From contig NC_089236.1 of the NCBI RefSeq assembly GCF_963924675.1, positions 28,915,319-28,979,318 on the forward strand: a DNA stretch of 64,000 nucleotides. Direction: 5' to 3'. The notes below the pieces were generated by a model, which saw only the letters and a list, made by a program, of their open reading frames with translations, had not been told where the DNA came from and did no database searches. The translations under genes were made by a program, and so were the position numbers. Positions 61,101-64,000 of the stretch are shown in pieces (the first letter of the stretch is position 1; every line of letters begins with the position of its first letter). The stretch comes from Phocoena phocoena. Lineage: Eukaryota; Chordata; Mammalia; Artiodactyla; Phocoenidae.

Positions 61101-62000
61101 GTTGGATTGTATTGCTATAAACTTTCCTCTTAGAATGGCTTTTGCTGCATCCCATAGATTTTGGGTCATCGTGTCTCCACTGTCATTTGTTTCTAGGTAC
61201 TTTTTGATTTCTTCTTTGATTTCTTCAGTGATGACTTCGTTATTAAGTAGTGTATTGTTTAGCCTCCATGTGTTTGTGTTTTTTACAGATCTTTTCCTGT
61301 AATTGATATCTAGTCTCATAGCATTGTGGTCAGAAAAGATACTTGATACAATTTCAATTTTCTTAAATTTACCAAGGCTTGATATGTGACACAAGATATG
61401 ATCTATCCTGGAGAATGTTCCATGAGCACTTGAGAAAATGTGTTTTCTGTTGTTTATTGCTGGAATGCCCTATCAATATCAATTAAGTCCATCTTGTTTA
61501 ATGTATCATTTAAAGCTTCTGTTTCCTTATTTATTTTCATTTTGGATGATCTGTCCATTGGTGAAAGTGGATTGTTTAAGTCCCCTACTATGATTGTGTT
61601 ACTGTCGATTTCCCCTTTTATGGCTGTGAGTATTTGCCTTATGTATTGAGGTGCTCCTATGTTGAGTGCATAAATGTTTACAATTGTTATATCTTCCTCT
61701 TGGATCAATCCCTTGATCATTATGTAGTGTCCTTCTTTGTCTATTCTAATAGTCTTTATTTTAAAGTCTATTTTCTCTCATATGAGAATAGTTACTCCAG
61801 CTTTCTTTTGGTTTCCATTTGCATGAAATATATTTTTCCATCCCCTTACTTTCAGTCTGTACGTGTCTCTAGGTATGAAGTGGGTCTCTTGTAGACAGCA
61901 CATATATGGTCTTATTTTTGTATCCATTCAGCCAATCTGTGTTTTTTGTTTGGAGCATTTAGTCCATTTACATTGAAGGTAATTATTGATATGTATGTTT
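58190..62000 (-). pseudogene. L1 ORF2 (endonuclease and reverse transcriptase), broken
   Basis: The endonuclease part is at about 62000-61450 (NVNGLNAPNKKHRLAEW-like wording, then IVGDLNNPLSPMDRS at 61454-61720). The reverse transcriptase part includes TSTEMEIVIKNLPTNKSPGPD (60352-60786), a palm segment with [12 protein letters not shown] (59822-60016, which keeps the catalytic FADD) and the thumb and C-terminal parts (59372-59665, 58802-59197, 58171-58455). Each is in a separate frame or bounded by stops, so several frameshifts and stops separate them. The order is intact with no large deletion evident. Confidence 0.92.
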
Positions 62001-62149
62001 CTATTCACATTTTCTAAATTGTTTTGGGTTCATTACTGTAGGTCTTTTCCTTCTCTTGTGTTTCTTGCCTAGAGCAGTTCCTTTAGCATTTGTTGTGAAG
62101 CTGGTTTTGTTGTGCTGAACTCTCCCAACTTTTGCTTGTCTCTAAATCT

Positions 62150-62963
62150 TTCAATTTCTCCATCAAATCTGAACGAGATTCTTGCTGGGTAGAGTAATCT
62201 TGGTTGCAGGTGTTTCTCCTTCATCACTTTAAATATGTCCTACCAGTCCCTCCCGGCTTGCAGAGTTTCTGCTGAAAGATCAGCTGTTAACCTCATGAGG
62301 ATTCTCTTGTGTGTCATTTTTTGTTTTTCCATTGCTGCTTTTAGTATGTTTTCTTTGTATTTAATTTTTGACAGTTTGATTAATATGTGTCTTGGCATAT
62401 TTATCCTTGGATGTATCCTGTATTGGACTCTCTGTGCTTCCTGGACTTGATTAACTATTTCCTTTCCCATATTAGGGAAGTTTTCAACTATAATTTCTTC
62501 AAATATTTTCTCAGTCCCTTTCTTTTTTCTCTTCTTCTTCTGGAACCCCTATAATTCGAATGCTGGTGCATTTAATGTTGTCCCAGAAGTCTCTGAGACT
62601 GTCCTCAGTTCTTTTCATTCTGTTTCCTTTTTTCTGCTCTGCAGTAATTATTTCCACTATTTTATCTTCCACGTCACTTATCCGTTTTTCTGCCACAGTT
62701 ATTCTGCTATTGATCCCATCTAGAGTAGTTTTAATTTCATTTATTGTGTTGTTCATTGTTATTTGTTTCATCTTTAGTTCTTCCAGGTCCTTGTTAAATG
62801 TTTCTTGCATTTTATCTATTCTATTTCCAAGATTTTAGATCATCTTTACTATCATTATTCTGAATTCTTTTTCTTGTAGACTGCCTATTTCCTCTTCATT
62901 TCTTAGGTCTGGTGGGTTTTTATCTTGCTCTTTCATCTGCTGTGTGTTTTTCTGTCTTCTCAT
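62150..62963 (-). pseudogene. L1 ORF1 (RNA-binding protein), broken
   Basis: ORF1p is the trimeric RNA chaperone of L1. The start is the methionine at 62961-62963 (MRRQKNTQQMKEQDK). A stop at 62835-62837 ends the first segment after IVKMI, and reading on in the same frame resumes the coiled-coil part (NKDLEELKMKQ, then VAEKRISDVEDK) and the RRM-like start (IRIIGVPEEEE). The frame is then lost near 62511, and the C-terminal domain continues in another frame (VQEAQRVQYRIHPR). One stop and one frameshift are therefore visible in this ORF1. Confidence 0.9.
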
Positions 62964-63800
62964 TTTGCTTATCTTACTGTGTTTGAGGTCTCCTTTTTCC
63001 AGGCTGCAGATTCGTAGTTCCCATTGCTTTTGGTATCTGTCCCCAGTGGCTAAGGTTGGTTCAGTGGGTTGTGTAGGCTTCCTGGTGGAGGGGAATAGTG
63101 TCTGTGTTCTCATGGATGAGGGTTGATCTTTTCTTTCTGGTGAGCATTTCCACAGCTTGTCGTGTGTTTTGAGGTGTCTGTGTACTTATTATGATATTAG
63201 GCAACCTCTCTGCTAATGGGTGGGTTTGTTTTCATCTTTTGCTAGTTGTTTGGCATAGGATGTCCAGCACTGTAGCTTGCTGGTCGTTGAGTGAAGCTGG
63301 GTGCTAGTATTGAGATGGAGATCTCTGGGAGATTTTTGCCATTTGATATTATGTGGAGCTGGGAGTTCTCTTGTGGACCAGTGTCCTGAAGTTGACTCTC
63401 CCACCTCAGAGACAAAGCACTGACTCCTGGCTGCAGCACCAAGAAATTTTCATCCACATGGCTGTTATGATGTCACTGTCCATGGATGTCCTCATATTCC
63501 AGTCCGAGAGGCTTGTCTGCACACCTGCCAGGGCTTGTGGGGCTCGGAGCTGAGTCTTGGGCTTCAGAGATCGGATCACAGGGAGAGGACTTGTGGCATG
63601 AACACAGCCTGTAGGGGTTTAGTACACCACAGCTAGCCAGGTGCGAGTCTGGAGAAAAGTCTGGACCTGCCAGACAGGCACGAGACTTTTTCTTCCCTCT
63701 TTGTTTCCGGGTGCATGAAGAGAGGGGATTAAGAGTGCCACTTGAAGAAGCTCCAGTGACGGGCGCAAGCTGCGACTAACAGCCGGAGCCCCAGAGATGG

Positions 63801-64000
63801 GCATGAGATACTATGCAGCTTTCATTATTGATCATAATTAATTTGTATTCATTTAAAAAATATTTTTGTGTAGATTTAACCATATCATTTAAGACGATTG
63901 AATTTCACTCAGATTTTATCCTATTCACAGTGGTTGTTTATTTGGAAATTGAATTTATACTTGCATAATGATACAGCCTCCTATCATTTCCCAAATTTGA
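63801..64000. other. AT-rich flank, nothing recognised
   Basis: Composition returns to AT-rich directly after the L1 5' end. Confidence 0.5.

Larger units (their letters stand above)
57798..63800 (-). mobile_element. Nearly full-length L1 LINE, decayed, reverse orientation
   Basis: Reading right to left: 5' UTR-like GC-richer DNA (about 63800-62964), ORF1 (about 62963-62150), ORF2 (about 62000-58190) and 3' UTR (about 58190-57840) ending near the A/T-rich 57798-57840. At about 6.0 kb it has the length of a complete mammalian L1. ORF1 and ORF2 are both broken, so it cannot move itself. Right and left flanks both contain GGCATG, too short to claim as the target duplication. Confidence 0.93.

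Overview
This is mammalian, almost certainly cetacean, non-coding DNA. The main evidence is at least five copies of the tRNA-derived CHR-type SINE typical of whales and dolphins. It starts GGGCTTCCCTGGTGGCGCAG and appears at 3723, 13875(-), 34624, 52831 and 54076(-), with a related short form at 44582. These sit among cetartiodactyl-type L1 copies and older mammal-wide repeats (MIR, L2, MaLR LTRs, MER20, Tigger). I recognise no host exon, tRNA, rRNA or CpG-island promoter. The window reads as AT-rich gene desert or the inside of a very large intron.

The outstanding feature is a young endogenous gammaretrovirus at 4952-11804 (6,853 bp). It has two 475-bp LTRs that differ at one base, a 4-bp target duplication (ATTA), a tRNA-Pro primer site, gag, a truncated pol, env and a polypurine tract. 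It is defective. An in-frame deletion joins the nucleocapsid zinc knuckle of Gag directly to the end of reverse transcriptase, removing protease and the RT active site. Two TGA codons interrupt late gag, and env carries two apparent frameshifts at homopolymers. RNase H and integrase keep all their catalytic residues, and the transmembrane half of Env is open. Gammaretroviruses of this general type have been reported from killer whale and other delphinids (KWERV). I cannot run the alignment that would say whether this is the same lineage.

Layout: 1-190 L1 tail (-); 1020-1205 old L1 tail; 1410-2100 an unexplained GC-richer island; 3712-3948 SINE with target duplications; 4952-11804 provirus; 13875-14169 SINE (-); 15515-15753 MER20; 17265-17996 old L1; 18924-19335 solo LTR (-); 21270-22111 old LTR (+); 23165-28700 several old L1 pieces and one LTR; 30125-30430 L2; 30731-31823 a MaLR LTR split by an L1; 32981-33330 and 41816-42158 further MaLR LTRs; 34385-34846 MIR, TA microsatellite and SINE in series; 35870-36325 Tigger-type MITE; 37530-38515 old L1; 52831-55068 SINE, L1 and an L2 split by a SINE; 56236-56590 a probable CR1/L3 relic; 57798-63800 a nearly full-length but decayed L1 on the minus strand. 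Long intervening stretches (notably 38516-41815 and 45100-49900) are AT-rich sequence in which I recognise nothing.

The only genes with a coherent common role are those of the provirus. Its LTRs would supply promoter and polyadenylation, gag the particle, the pol remnant RNase H and integrase, and env the surface and fusion proteins. With protease and the polymerase core missing it could not replicate alone. Any copying of this structure would have needed enzymes supplied by an intact relative. Subfamily names for old repeats come from recognising consensus-like wording and should be taken as family-level calls.
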